DNA from: CS1-C013 sp964347265
GTDB lineage: Archaea > Aenigmatarchaeota > Aenigmatarchaeia > Aenigmatarchaeales > Aenigmatarchaeaceae
Assembly: GCA_964347265.1 (NCBI GenBank)
Contig: CAYFXV010000003.1
Span: 3,419-67,418 of the forward strand
Length of the DNA: 64,000 bases
Reading direction: 5' to 3'
The first letter of the stretch is position 1, and every line of letters starts with the position of its first letter. Both the position numbers and the translations under genes were made by a program. This document shows positions 17,502 through 24,753 of the stretch, in pieces. The notes below the pieces were generated by a model. The model was not told where the DNA came from. It did no database searches and saw nothing but the letters and a program-made list of their open reading frames with translations.

Positions 17502-17608
17502 TGTCGGTGGCGGGATTTGAACCCACGACCTCCGGATTTCATATCATCTTTAAATCAAATCTCATAGATTTTATGAGACCGGCGCTCCAACCACTGAGCT
17601 ACACCGAC
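17502..17608 (-). tRNA. elongator tRNA-Met (CAU) or tRNA-Ile2, with a 34-base intron
   Basis: Exons 17608-17572 and 17537-17502. Acceptor GTCGGTG/CACCGAC, spliced loop CTCATAA, T-arm GTGGG-TTCAAAT-CCCGC. The first anticodon-stem pair beside the loop is a T-T mismatch. The intron (17538-17571) starts with TATGAG, complementary to CTCATA. Without identity elements, Met and agmatidine-modified Ile2 cannot be told apart. Confidence 0.88.
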
Positions 17609-17647
17609 TTATTATAATAATAGAATATTAACTTTTTATTTAAAAAA

Positions 17648-17764
17648 TGGGCCCGGTGGGTCTCGAACCCACGACTTCCAGGTTTCTTCCTGTCATCGCG
17701 AAAGCTCAACATGCTTTTATCAACAGATAAAAGCCTGGCACTCTACCAACTGAGTTACGGGCCC
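17648..17764 (-). tRNA. tRNA-Lys (anticodon UUU) with a 44-base intron
   Basis: Exons 17764-17728 and 17683-17648. Acceptor GGGCCCG/CGGGCCC, anticodon stem CCAGG/CCTGG, spliced loop CTTTTAA. The intron (17684-17727) pairs GATAAAAGC with GCTTTTATC across the anticodon and ends AGGAAGAA. It lies 3 bases after tRNA-Asp. Confidence 0.92.
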
Positions 17765-17767
17765 AAG

Positions 17768-17839
17768 CGCCCCGGCTGGGATTCGAACCCAGGTCACAAG
17801 CTCGACAGGCTCGTATACTAACCACTATACTACCGAGGC
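17768..17839 (-). tRNA. tRNA-Asp (anticodon GUC)
   Basis: A complete cloverleaf without intron. Acceptor GCCTCGG/CCGGGGC with one T-G pair, anticodon loop CTGTCGA closed by CGAGC/GCTTG, T-arm CTGGG-TTCGAAT-CCCAG, discriminator G. It stands between the 5S rRNA and tRNA-Lys. Confidence 0.95.
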
Positions 17840-17890
17840 ATATCTATTCTTTTATTTACAATTATATTTAAATACTTTCCAGAAAATTAG

Positions 17891-18009
17891 TGGTTGCCAA
17901 CTTTCTGAGCTTCCCATCTTTTCGATAGTACAACCCAGACCGATGAGACGATTCACTACCGTGTTCGAAATGGGAACGGGTCTTACCATCTCTCTTTGAT
18001 CGGCAACCA
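17891..18009 (-). rRNA. 5S ribosomal RNA
   Basis: Closing stem TGGTTGCC/GGCAACCA, then the conserved loop CCCGTTCCCATTTCGAACAC. The 119-base length is normal. A TATA-like CCTTTAAATATATTT lies about 20-30 bases upstream (near 18020-18040). No 16S or 23S gene is in the window, so this 5S gene is unlinked, followed by tRNA-Asp, -Lys and -Met on the same strand. Confidence 0.95.
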
Positions 18010-18075
18010 TTCATTAGTTAATTATTAAATATATTTAAAGGTTTCATTTTTAAGTAGGCTAAATAATTATATAAT

Positions 18076-18450
18076 ATGCTAGAAAACAAGAAATTAAAAA
18101 TTTGGCAATGGCTTTTACTACTTTTAATAGGATTCTTATTTCCGATCTATAATATTTTAATAAACAACTTTCTTTTGTTTTTTAATTTGCAATTAATTTA
18201 TTATATTATTTCAGTTATGGTATCAACTATTATTTTTTCTTTAGTCCTTTTCCTTATATTTAATTATTTTAGAAAGAGGACAAAATTTGAAAAAAGAATA
18301 GATACTGCTTTTATGCTTTATGTTTTATCTGTTAGTTTTGGTTGTTTTTTCACTGAAAGAACAGGAGGAATTGGAATTTTTGTATTTCCATTTTTAATAG
18401 CATACTATTTAGAAATAAAGAAAATTCTTAATGAGTTCCCAAGAGAATAA
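18076..18450 (+). CDS. membrane protein with about four helices
   Basis: 124 residues: a charged start MLENKKLKIWQ, hydrophobic segments near 14-30, 36-62, 80-95 and 100-112, and loop RKRTKFEKR. No family recognised. It stands alone between 5S rRNA and tRNA-Tyr, with TTTAAAGG about 50 bases upstream as possible promoter. Confidence 0.6.
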   Translation: MLENKKLKIWQWLLLLLIGFLFPIYNILINNFLLFFNLQLIYYIISVMVSTIIFSLVLFLIFNYFRKRTKFEKRIDTAFMLYVLSVSFGCFFTERTGGIGIFVFPFLIAYYLEIKKILNEFPRE

Positions 18451-18455
18451 AATTA

Positions 18456-18569
18456 TCCCGACTGAGGGATTCGCACCCTCAACCTATCGGTTTCTGAGCA
18501 ATTGCTGAGTGAGCAATACTATAAAGTAAAACTCTACAGCCGATCGCTCTACTGTTGAGCTAAGTCGGG
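18456..18569 (-). tRNA. tRNA-Tyr (anticodon GUA) with a 42-base intron
   Basis: Exons 18569-18534 and 18491-18456. Acceptor CCCGACT/AGTCGGG, anticodon stem ATCGG/CCGAT, spliced loop CTGTAGA. The intron (18492-18533) has TATAG, which pairs with CTGTA, and ends CAGAA. The T-loop reads TGCGAAT instead of TTCGAAT, so G stands where pseudouridine 55 is normally made. Confidence 0.9.
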
Positions 18570-18610
18570 CTATTCAGAATTAATTTTACAAGTATTTAAA
18601 AATTTATTCA

Positions 18611-19684
18611 TTAAGTTAAACTTCTTATGGCATCAAAAATTTTAGGATCTTTTGGTGTGTAATCTCTTTTTAGAATTCCAAAATGATGTTCTTGAGGCAA
18701 AATTGTTTGAAATTTACGTGGGAATTGAGTTATATCATTTAAACAATACCAAGTAGCAACTGGCACGTCTTCACTAGAAATAACTTTGGTTGCATCTCTA
18801 AAAAACCTAGTTTGTGCTTGAGGTGTATGAGAAGATAATTTTGTTTGTGGATATGCATAAAATCCATACTCAAAAACCCAAACATCTATATCTTCATGCC
18901 CCAAAGATTTTAGACATTTTCTCGTTTCCCTAATTTTATCTCTCCAAGAATGTGCATTTCCTAGCTCATAACTTCCAGGATATGAGTCAAGTCCCAAAAC
19001 ATCAACATGTTTTAATGCTCTTTCATTTTCTAAACTTCTAATAAAGTCAAGTGCACCCCATTGCCAACTAATATTTACAGCAGCAAGTGCATTAGGGTCT
19101 GTTTCATGCATTTTTTTACGTGTTTCTTTGAAAAGATGTGCAAATTCTTCTCGAGAATCTAACCAAAAACCAAACGAATTAGGCTCATTAAAAACATTGT
19201 ATACCCCAACCTTTCCTGCATATCTACCAACAACGTCTTCCACATATTCCAAATAATCTCCCATTTTTCTTGGCATTCTCATGCTTCCTGTTACCCAATT
19301 GCCGATAACAGGCAAAACTTTAATTCCTCTTTTTTGAGCCTCATCAACTATTTTATCAGTTTTTTCAAAATAATTTTTATGTTTTTTATATGGAAACTCT
19401 GTTCTTAACCATCTTCCATTAACATTCTCAATCACATCTAAAGTTTTTGTTATGTCTGTAGAAGAAGAAAACTCTTGTATAAGTGAACAAAAACCAAACT
19501 CAGTTTTAGAATTTTGTCGAGGAAAATGTCTTCTAATTATTTCTCCATTATCTCTATCTGGATAAGAGGACCTTATGCTTCTAGCTTTTTGATATATAAG
19601 ATTTGCTACACCGATTGGGAAATAACAACTCTTACCAACTGCGTCTCCCACTTTATGCCTTAAAAAGTCTTGAATCTCATTCAT
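18611..19684 (-). CDS. clan GH-A glycoside hydrolase (TIM barrel)
   Basis: 357 residues with the clan GH-A layout: VYNVFNEPNSFGFW with proposed acid/base Glu167, and VWVFEYGF with proposed nucleophile Glu272. WLRTEFPY and ISWQWG are other typical barrel segments. There is no signal peptide, so the enzyme appears cytosolic. GH5 or GH39-like relatives are likely; I cannot name the substrate. Its own TATA-like TATATTTAAAC sits upstream. It may trim or recycle glycans. Confidence 0.8.
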   Translation of the reverse strand: MNEIQDFLRHKVGDAVGKSCYFPIGVANLIYQKARSIRSSYPDRDNGEIIRRHFPRQNSKTEFGFCSLIQEFSSSTDITKTLDVIENVNGRWLRTEFPYKKHKNYFEKTDKIVDEAQKRGIKVLPVIGNWVTGSMRMPRKMGDYLEYVEDVVGRYAGKVGVYNVFNEPNSFGFWLDSREEFAHLFKETRKKMHETDPNALAAVNISWQWGALDFIRSLENERALKHVDVLGLDSYPGSYELGNAHSWRDKIRETRKCLKSLGHEDIDVWVFEYGFYAYPQTKLSSHTPQAQTRFFRDATKVISSEDVPVATWYCLNDITQFPRKFQTILPQEHHFGILKRDYTPKDPKIFDAIRSLT

Positions 19685-19763
19685 AATAACTACTTAATAG
19701 TGGTTATATGATATATTTAAACTTAATTACTCTGAAAGAGAATGAAAAATAAGAAAAAAGTCA

Positions 19764-21164
19764 TTATTTCTTTACTTTCACTGTAACAAATTTTACTTCT
19801 TTTTTTTCTGGGCTCAAAGAAATTTTATTAGATCTTTGATGAACAATTTTCTTTTTTTGAAGTGCCTTTGCGCTTGCTGAAGGTAATCTCTTTGTTTTAG
19901 CTTCTGCTGTTGGTTTAATTGTATAATGTAGAACCCTTTCTTCATGAGGTTTTAATTTACCTACTTTCCAATTAAGCTCTACACCCTTAGCTATTTTTCT
20001 TATTACAGGTTTAACAGTTTCGAACTTATCAACAATAGAATATCCAGAAGGGACAACATCTTTTATAACTGCTTTATCAATTTCCTTTTTCTTGCTTTTT
20101 AGATGTAGAGAAACTGAAATGTTTTTTCCAGTTTTGGTTCTTCTTCCACCATGAATAATCTTAGTAAAGTTAAAAGCTGTTGACTGCCAATAAGCTAAAC
20201 CTATAATTGCAACAATAAATAGTATGATAACATATGTTGGCCAATATATTTCTGAATAAGTTATGGTCTTACTCTCATTTGGTTCTAAACTAACCTTCCA
20301 ATAATAATGATCAGCAATTGCCATGCCTGTTGGCGAAGGTCCTGAATATATAGAATACCATGTTTGAGGATTAACAGATCTCAGATCAGCCTCCGAAACA
20401 CTGTTTCCATTATTTGTTGCAGTTACTGTTACAATGCTTCCAAAAATTGTTGATGAAATGTCTTTATCATAAATTATATTTTCTATAAAGGGTATTTTAA
20501 ATGAGGCTGACTCTTCATACATCATCCTTCCTTCAACATCAATTAATTTTGCTTCAACTGTATAATCTCCAGGTTTCCAACCTACCAAAGAAAAACTAGT
20601 TTCAAACTCTTCTTTACCAAATACATTAACAAAGCCTATATGAAGTGTTTTTGTCTGATCTCCTAGTTTAAAAATTATTGAAAGATCTATTGGATTAGAA
20701 CCAACATTGTAAACTGTTCCAGAAACATCAACTTTATCAATGCATTCGCTACAACTTAATTTGAAATCTTTTATTATAGCATTTGTTATTTGTTTAATCT
20801 TTAATAATATAGACTTTTCTAAAACAGAACCTGTACTAATTCTTTTTATTTTAAGAAAATATTGATATGGATAAAGTAATGGTACAACATCTTTTGGAGG
20901 TTCGACTTTTATTCTTGTTTCTTCACTTCCTCCTGTTGAAACCCTCAATGAAAATGTTTCAGCTTCAACCCAATCCTCTGGTCCTATAAGACCTATTGAA
21001 AACCAGTCTTCAAACATTGGATTGTTTATTTTTAAAGTTATATAATCTGTATGAGTTGCAACATAAAAATCTTTTACGTCTAGATCTATTGAAAAATCTT
21101 GAGCAAATGTTATCGGGCTCAATATGAGAAATGTCAAAAGAAATGAAAGTACAATCTTTTTCAT
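19764..21164 (-). CDS. secreted CARDB/NEW3-like protein with one internal membrane helix
   Basis: 466 residues: signal peptide (MKKIVLSFLLTFLILSPITFA), then two or three beta domains of COG1470/NEW3 or CARDB type (FSLRVSTGGSEETRIKVEP, VSGTVYNVGSNPIDLS). A membrane helix follows (about 308-326). A further beta domain of about 130 residues follows (VIKDVVPSGYSIVDKFETVK, ELNWKVGKLKPHEERVLHY), similar to DUF11. If the helix spans once, this last domain faces the cytosol, which is odd for such a fold. The tail is very basic. Not annotated further. Confidence 0.7.
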   Translation of the reverse strand: MKKIVLSFLLTFLILSPITFAQDFSIDLDVKDFYVATHTDYITLKINNPMFEDWFSIGLIGPEDWVEAETFSLRVSTGGSEETRIKVEPPKDVVPLLYPYQYFLKIKRISTGSVLEKSILLKIKQITNAIIKDFKLSCSECIDKVDVSGTVYNVGSNPIDLSIIFKLGDQTKTLHIGFVNVFGKEEFETSFSLVGWKPGDYTVEAKLIDVEGRMMYEESASFKIPFIENIIYDKDISSTIFGSIVTVTATNNGNSVSEADLRSVNPQTWYSIYSGPSPTGMAIADHYYWKVSLEPNESKTITYSEIYWPTYVIILFIVAIIGLAYWQSTAFNFTKIIHGGRRTKTGKNISVSLHLKSKKKEIDKAVIKDVVPSGYSIVDKFETVKPVIRKIAKGVELNWKVGKLKPHEERVLHYTIKPTAEAKTKRLPSASAKALQKKKIVHQRSNKISLSPEKKEVKFVTVKVKK

Positions 21165-21187
21165 AACAAAGATTTATACATGCAAAC

Positions 21188-21646
21188 TTAAATATTTTTA
21201 TATCCTCGTTTTTTTAGCTTATAAGCTATTATTAATAGTATCAAAATTATAAAGAGAAATATAATTGCATACAAACCGCCTGACTCAAAATATGTTAATA
21301 AAACAAATACAAATTCAAGTTCTGGAAAAACATCAGATACTGTTCCTGCAATCGAAGTTAATAAGTCAGCAATAAAATAATTGGAAATCGCAAAAATTAT
21401 GATAATTCCAATTAGCAGTAAAAAAACAGTATAAATGAGTTCTTTTAAGATTCTAAGGATTACGGGTTGTTTTTTTTGTTGAGGAACTGTTGGAGTAGTA
21501 CTTTGGGGTGCAGCAACAGTTTTAGGAGCATGGTCCGAACAATAAATCTTACCTTTGTCTATAAACTTACAATCTGAACATACAACTCTATTGCAAACTG
21601 AACAAAAATATTCTCCTTCTTTTTTTCCACATCTTTGACATTTCAT
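21188..21646 (-). CDS. B-box-like zinc finger membrane protein
   Basis: 152 residues. The N-terminal 40 carry a double zinc finger: CQRCGKKEGEYFCSVCNRVV, then CSDCKFIDKGKIYCSDH, the archaeal B-box-type pattern. A Pro/Gln linker follows, then two hydrophobic helices (about 65-90 and 108-140), ending KKRGYKNI. Probably membrane-bound with a cytosolic zinc head. Role unknown. It directly follows aIF2-gamma, 8 bases apart. Confidence 0.75.
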   Translation of the reverse strand: MKCQRCGKKEGEYFCSVCNRVVCSDCKFIDKGKIYCSDHAPKTVAAPQSTTPTVPQQKKQPVILRILKELIYTVFLLLIGIIIIFAISNYFIADLLTSIAGTVSDVFPELEFVFVLLTYFESGGLYAIIFLFIILILLIIAYKLKKRGYKNI

Positions 21647-21654
21647 ATTATCAT

Positions 21655-22872
21655 TTAAACAATCTCAGAATAACCAATTAATCTCCATCTTTCTGATATT
21701 TTCCTGGACAAAACAACTCTATCATTTTTATCAGCACATACTGGTAATTTTAATTCAATTTCTATAATATTTTTTTTCACATCTTTAACAATACCTAATG
21801 TTCTGCTTGTTCCTACATTTAACATTATTTGTTCCTCTACTTTTATTGGTTCAACTTTTTCCTCAAGTGATTTTTCAAATAAATTAACTTTCAAATTTAA
21901 CTTGTCTAAAATAGGAGGCAATTCAGCTCCTGCAAGAGAACCAGCTAAATAATCGGCTTTGGTAAGGCTTGGATCTAATTCTGTTAAAACTCCTAACAAA
22001 CCTCCTGGACCAGCTTTCTCTAAATTCTTTCCTGCTTTTTGCAAACCAGCAACTTTTATTTTTAAAGGAACCCATTTATTTTTTAAAAAAAATCCAGGTT
22101 TTATTTCGATATCATCATTTATTTTTAATTCACCCTCTATCAAAGCGCCTCCAATAACACCTCCTTTTAAATTTTCTATCTCTGTTCCAGGTTTATTAAT
22201 ATCAAAAGATCTTGCAACCAACATTTTAGTGGGTTTAGAAGTATCTCTTTGAGGTGTTGGTATATTGCTTTGAATAGCTTCTAAGACAGCTTTAATGTTT
22301 ATTTTATTTTGTGCAGAAATAGGAATTATTGGAGCATTCTCCGCTACTGTTCCTTTAACAAATTCTTTTATTTTTTTATAGTGTTCTAAAGCCTCTTCTT
22401 TGCTAACTATATCTATTTTAGTTTGAACAATAACTATATTTTTTATTCCAACTATGTTTAGAACCATCATATGTTCTCTTGTTTGTGGTTGTGGACAATC
22501 CTCATTTGCTGCTATAACAAAAAGAATACCATCCATTAAACTTGCTCCTGCCAATACGGTTGCCATTAAAGTTTCATGACCGGGAGCATCCACAAAAGAA
22601 ATTGTTCTTTGGGGTTCACATTTTTCAGAACAATTAGAACATTTTTCTGTAGGACAAAAAATATTACATTTATCACATTTATATATTGTCGCATCAGCAT
22701 AACCAAGTTTTATTGTAATTCCTCTTTTTAATTCTTCAGAATGTACTGCAGGCCATTTTCCAGAAATAGCCTGAACCAAAGTAGACTTTCCATGATCAAC
22801 ATGACCAAGTGTACCAATGTTAACTTCTGGTATTAATCTTGGGTCTATTTCTTTTTTTGGAATTTTATTCAC
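21655..22872 (-). CDS. eif2g: translation initiation factor aIF2, gamma subunit
   Basis: GTPase that carries initiator Met-tRNA to the small ribosomal subunit. G1 is GTLGHVDHGKST (residues 21-32), G3 DAPGH (93-97), G4 QTKID, with a zinc ribbon inserted between (CDKCNIFCPTEKCSNCSEKC, 64-83), the aIF2-gamma hallmark. Domains 2 and 3 are intact; total 405 residues, normal. The GTG start 22872 overlaps the end of S6e by 8 bases. This S6e-aIF2-gamma order is common in archaea. Confidence 0.97.
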   Translation of the reverse strand: MNKIPKKEIDPRLIPEVNIGTLGHVDHGKSTLVQAISGKWPAVHSEELKRGITIKLGYADATIYKCDKCNIFCPTEKCSNCSEKCEPQRTISFVDAPGHETLMATVLAGASLMDGILFVIAANEDCPQPQTREHMMVLNIVGIKNIVIVQTKIDIVSKEEALEHYKKIKEFVKGTVAENAPIIPISAQNKINIKAVLEAIQSNIPTPQRDTSKPTKMLVARSFDINKPGTEIENLKGGVIGGALIEGELKINDDIEIKPGFFLKNKWVPLKIKVAGLQKAGKNLEKAGPGGLLGVLTELDPSLTKADYLAGSLAGAELPPILDKLNLKVNLFEKSLEEKVEPIKVEEQIMLNVGTSRTLGIVKDVKKNIIEIELKLPVCADKNDRVVLSRKISERWRLIGYSEIV

Positions 22873-23437
22873 CTTCTTTCTTAGGTTCTTCCTTAACTTC
22901 TTTTTTCTCTTCTTTTACTTCTTGTGGTTTTGTTTCAGGTTTTTGTTCCTCTGGCTTTTCTTCTTCCTTTTTCTCTTCAGGTTTTTTTTCTTCTCTGGGT
23001 TCAACTTCTTGTTTTGGTACTTCTTCTTTCTTTTCTTCTTTAGGTTTTATACCTAAAATCATAGGAATATTACCTTCACCCTCTACAACTTTGCAATTAA
23101 TCTGGATAATATTTTCGGATATTATATTTCCTCTAATGTATTTTCTTTTTCTCATTCCTTTTCTTTTGTATTTCTTTTTCTTTATTTTTTTAAATCCTCT
23201 AAAACCAATTCCTTTGGTTAACAAAGCTTTTTTTCTTAATGATCCTAGTAAGTCTGGTCTCATAGGAAATCCATCTTTATCACTTCCACCAGTTATCTGT
23301 AAAGTAAATCCTGATAAACCTATTAAAGAACCATCAAACTTATCTCCAATTTTCTTTCCAATAAAAGAAGGTGCATCTTTTTCTATTTGCCAAGCTTTCC
23401 TAGATTTTGGTTCTGAAATTACAATTTTAAATGCCAT
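22865..23437 (-). CDS. rps6e: 30S ribosomal protein S6e with an acidic low-complexity tail
   Basis: Residues 1-130 are S6e: AFKIVISEPKSRKAWQIE, GGSDKDGFPMRPDLLG, a basic loop KKIKKKKYKRKGMRKRKYIR and ENIIQINCKVVEGEG. The usual archaeal protein ends near here. Residues 131-190 add a run of Lys, Glu, Pro and Gln (for example EEKPEEQKPETKPQEVKEEK). The tail is probably disordered. A GGGGAGGTGA ribosome binding site precedes ATG 23437. Translationally coupled to aIF2-gamma. Confidence 0.95.
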   Translation of the reverse strand: MAFKIVISEPKSRKAWQIEKDAPSFIGKKIGDKFDGSLIGLSGFTLQITGGSDKDGFPMRPDLLGSLRKKALLTKGIGFRGFKKIKKKKYKRKGMRKRKYIRGNIISENIIQINCKVVEGEGNIPMILGIKPKEEKKEEVPKQEVEPREEKKPEEKKEEEKPEEQKPETKPQEVKEEKKEVKEEPKKEGE

Positions 23438-23543
23438 AGTTTTTCACCTCCCCAGTTTCTGCTTATTAGGCACATTTCCGGGTTGTTTAATAATTATAAT
23501 CAATGCGCAATATATTTAAAGTTTGATTTTTTTAACCTTTCTT

Positions 23544-23993
23544 ATGAATAAAGAAAAATTAGTAGATGATATCCTTGAAAAAATCAAAAAAGCTAAAGAA
23601 ACAGGAGATTATGATTTCATATGGAAAGATTCATTGGAAAGAAGACTTACTTGGTATGAAGAAAACAAAGATAAATTAGAACTTGATGGCTCTGAAGTTA
23701 AGAAAGCATATACAATACTTCTTTTAAATTATATGGGTTTAGATCCAAAAGAGGTTCCTGTCGTTTATGAGGATGAAAAAAAAATTATTTGGAAATCATT
23801 TAGTTGGTGTCCTGTTTTGGAAGCTTGTAAAAAAGGTAATTTTGACACAAGAGAAGTTTGTAAAAAAGGTTGGGAAAAATCTGTACAAGAGTTTGTTGAA
23901 GAAATTAATCCTAAAATAAAATTTTCTAGAAATTATGAAAAGATAAGACCTCATGCTAAATATTGTGAAGAAACTTTTGAATTAGTTGAGTGA
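23544..23993 (+). CDS. conserved hypothetical protein with Cys-containing SWCPVLEAC motif
   Basis: 149 residues from ATG 23544; the TTG 23523 alternative adds only a hydrophobic stub. An N-terminal helical part (KLVDDILEKIKKAKETGDYD) precedes IIWKSFSWCPVLEACKKGNFD, then REVCKKGWEKSVQEFVEEINP and YEKIRPHAKYCEETFEL. Four cysteines and a histidine are spaced as in a ligand site. I have seen similar motifs in unnamed families but cannot assign a function. Confidence 0.7.
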   Translation: MNKEKLVDDILEKIKKAKETGDYDFIWKDSLERRLTWYEENKDKLELDGSEVKKAYTILLLNYMGLDPKEVPVVYEDEKKIIWKSFSWCPVLEACKKGNFDTREVCKKGWEKSVQEFVEEINPKIKFSRNYEKIRPHAKYCEETFELVE

Positions 23994-24027
23994 GTTCTAA
24001 TTTTAAGTAGAAATACCAAATATTTTT

Positions 24028-24753
24028 ATGAAGAAAAAGAGGTTTTGGGAAATAGATCTTTTACGAGGAATTGCAATAATTAAGATGGTAATTTTTAACT
24101 GGTCCTTTACACTTTTCTATCTTGGTATATATACCTTCACAGAAGGAATGGCATTTCCCGGAGCAGCTGCGGCAGTTTTTATTTTTCTAGTTGGTTTGTC
24201 CTTAACAATAAGCTACAGCAGAGTTAAGCATAAGAAATCAAAAGAAATTTATAAAAAGTATTTTTCAAGAGGTTTGAAAATATTTGGTTATGGTATTTTA
24301 ATAACTATTATAACGTTTATAACTTTTCCAGAAGCTTTTATAATTTTTGGGATTCTTCATCTTATAGGAGTTTCTGTAATCCTTGGACAATTCTTTCTAA
24401 ATTTTAAAAAACTGAATCTTTTCTTAGGATTAATAATTATTGTTTTAGGTCTTTATCTAAGGAATTTTAGTTTTGATTTTTCATGGCTTTTATGGTTGGG
24501 TTTTACTCCAAAAAACTATTATACATTTGATTACTTTCCAATTTTACCTTGGTTTGGAATTACTCTATTAGGTATATATTTTGGAAACCTGTTATATAAA
24601 AATGGAAAAAGAAGATTTAAAATTAAAGATGTTTCAAATGTTTCTATTGTAAAATTTTTAACATTTTTAGGAAGAAAATCATTGATTATTTATCTAGTCC
24701 ATCAACCTCTATTAGTAATCTTTTTATTAATTCTAGGTTTTAAGGTAATTTGA
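24028..24753 (+). CDS. DUF1624/HGSNAT-type membrane acyltransferase
   Basis: 241 residues beginning RFWEIDLLRGIAIIKMVIFNW, the signature start of the heparan-alpha-glucosaminide acetyltransferase catalytic family. Seven or so hydrophobic helices follow; LHLIGVSVI, WLGFTPKNYYTFDYFPILPW and the late SLIIYLVHQPLL are family landmarks. It likely moves acetyl groups across the membrane to a glycan or lipid, possibly surface polysaccharide. The end overlaps the convergent aIF5B gene by 14 bases. Confidence 0.85.
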   Translation: MKKKRFWEIDLLRGIAIIKMVIFNWSFTLFYLGIYTFTEGMAFPGAAAAVFIFLVGLSLTISYSRVKHKKSKEIYKKYFSRGLKIFGYGILITIITFITFPEAFIIFGILHLIGVSVILGQFFLNFKKLNLFLGLIIIVLGLYLRNFSFDFSWLLWLGFTPKNYYTFDYFPILPWFGITLLGIYFGNLLYKNGKRRFKIKDVSNVSIVKFLTFLGRKSLIIYLVHQPLLVIFLLILGFKVI

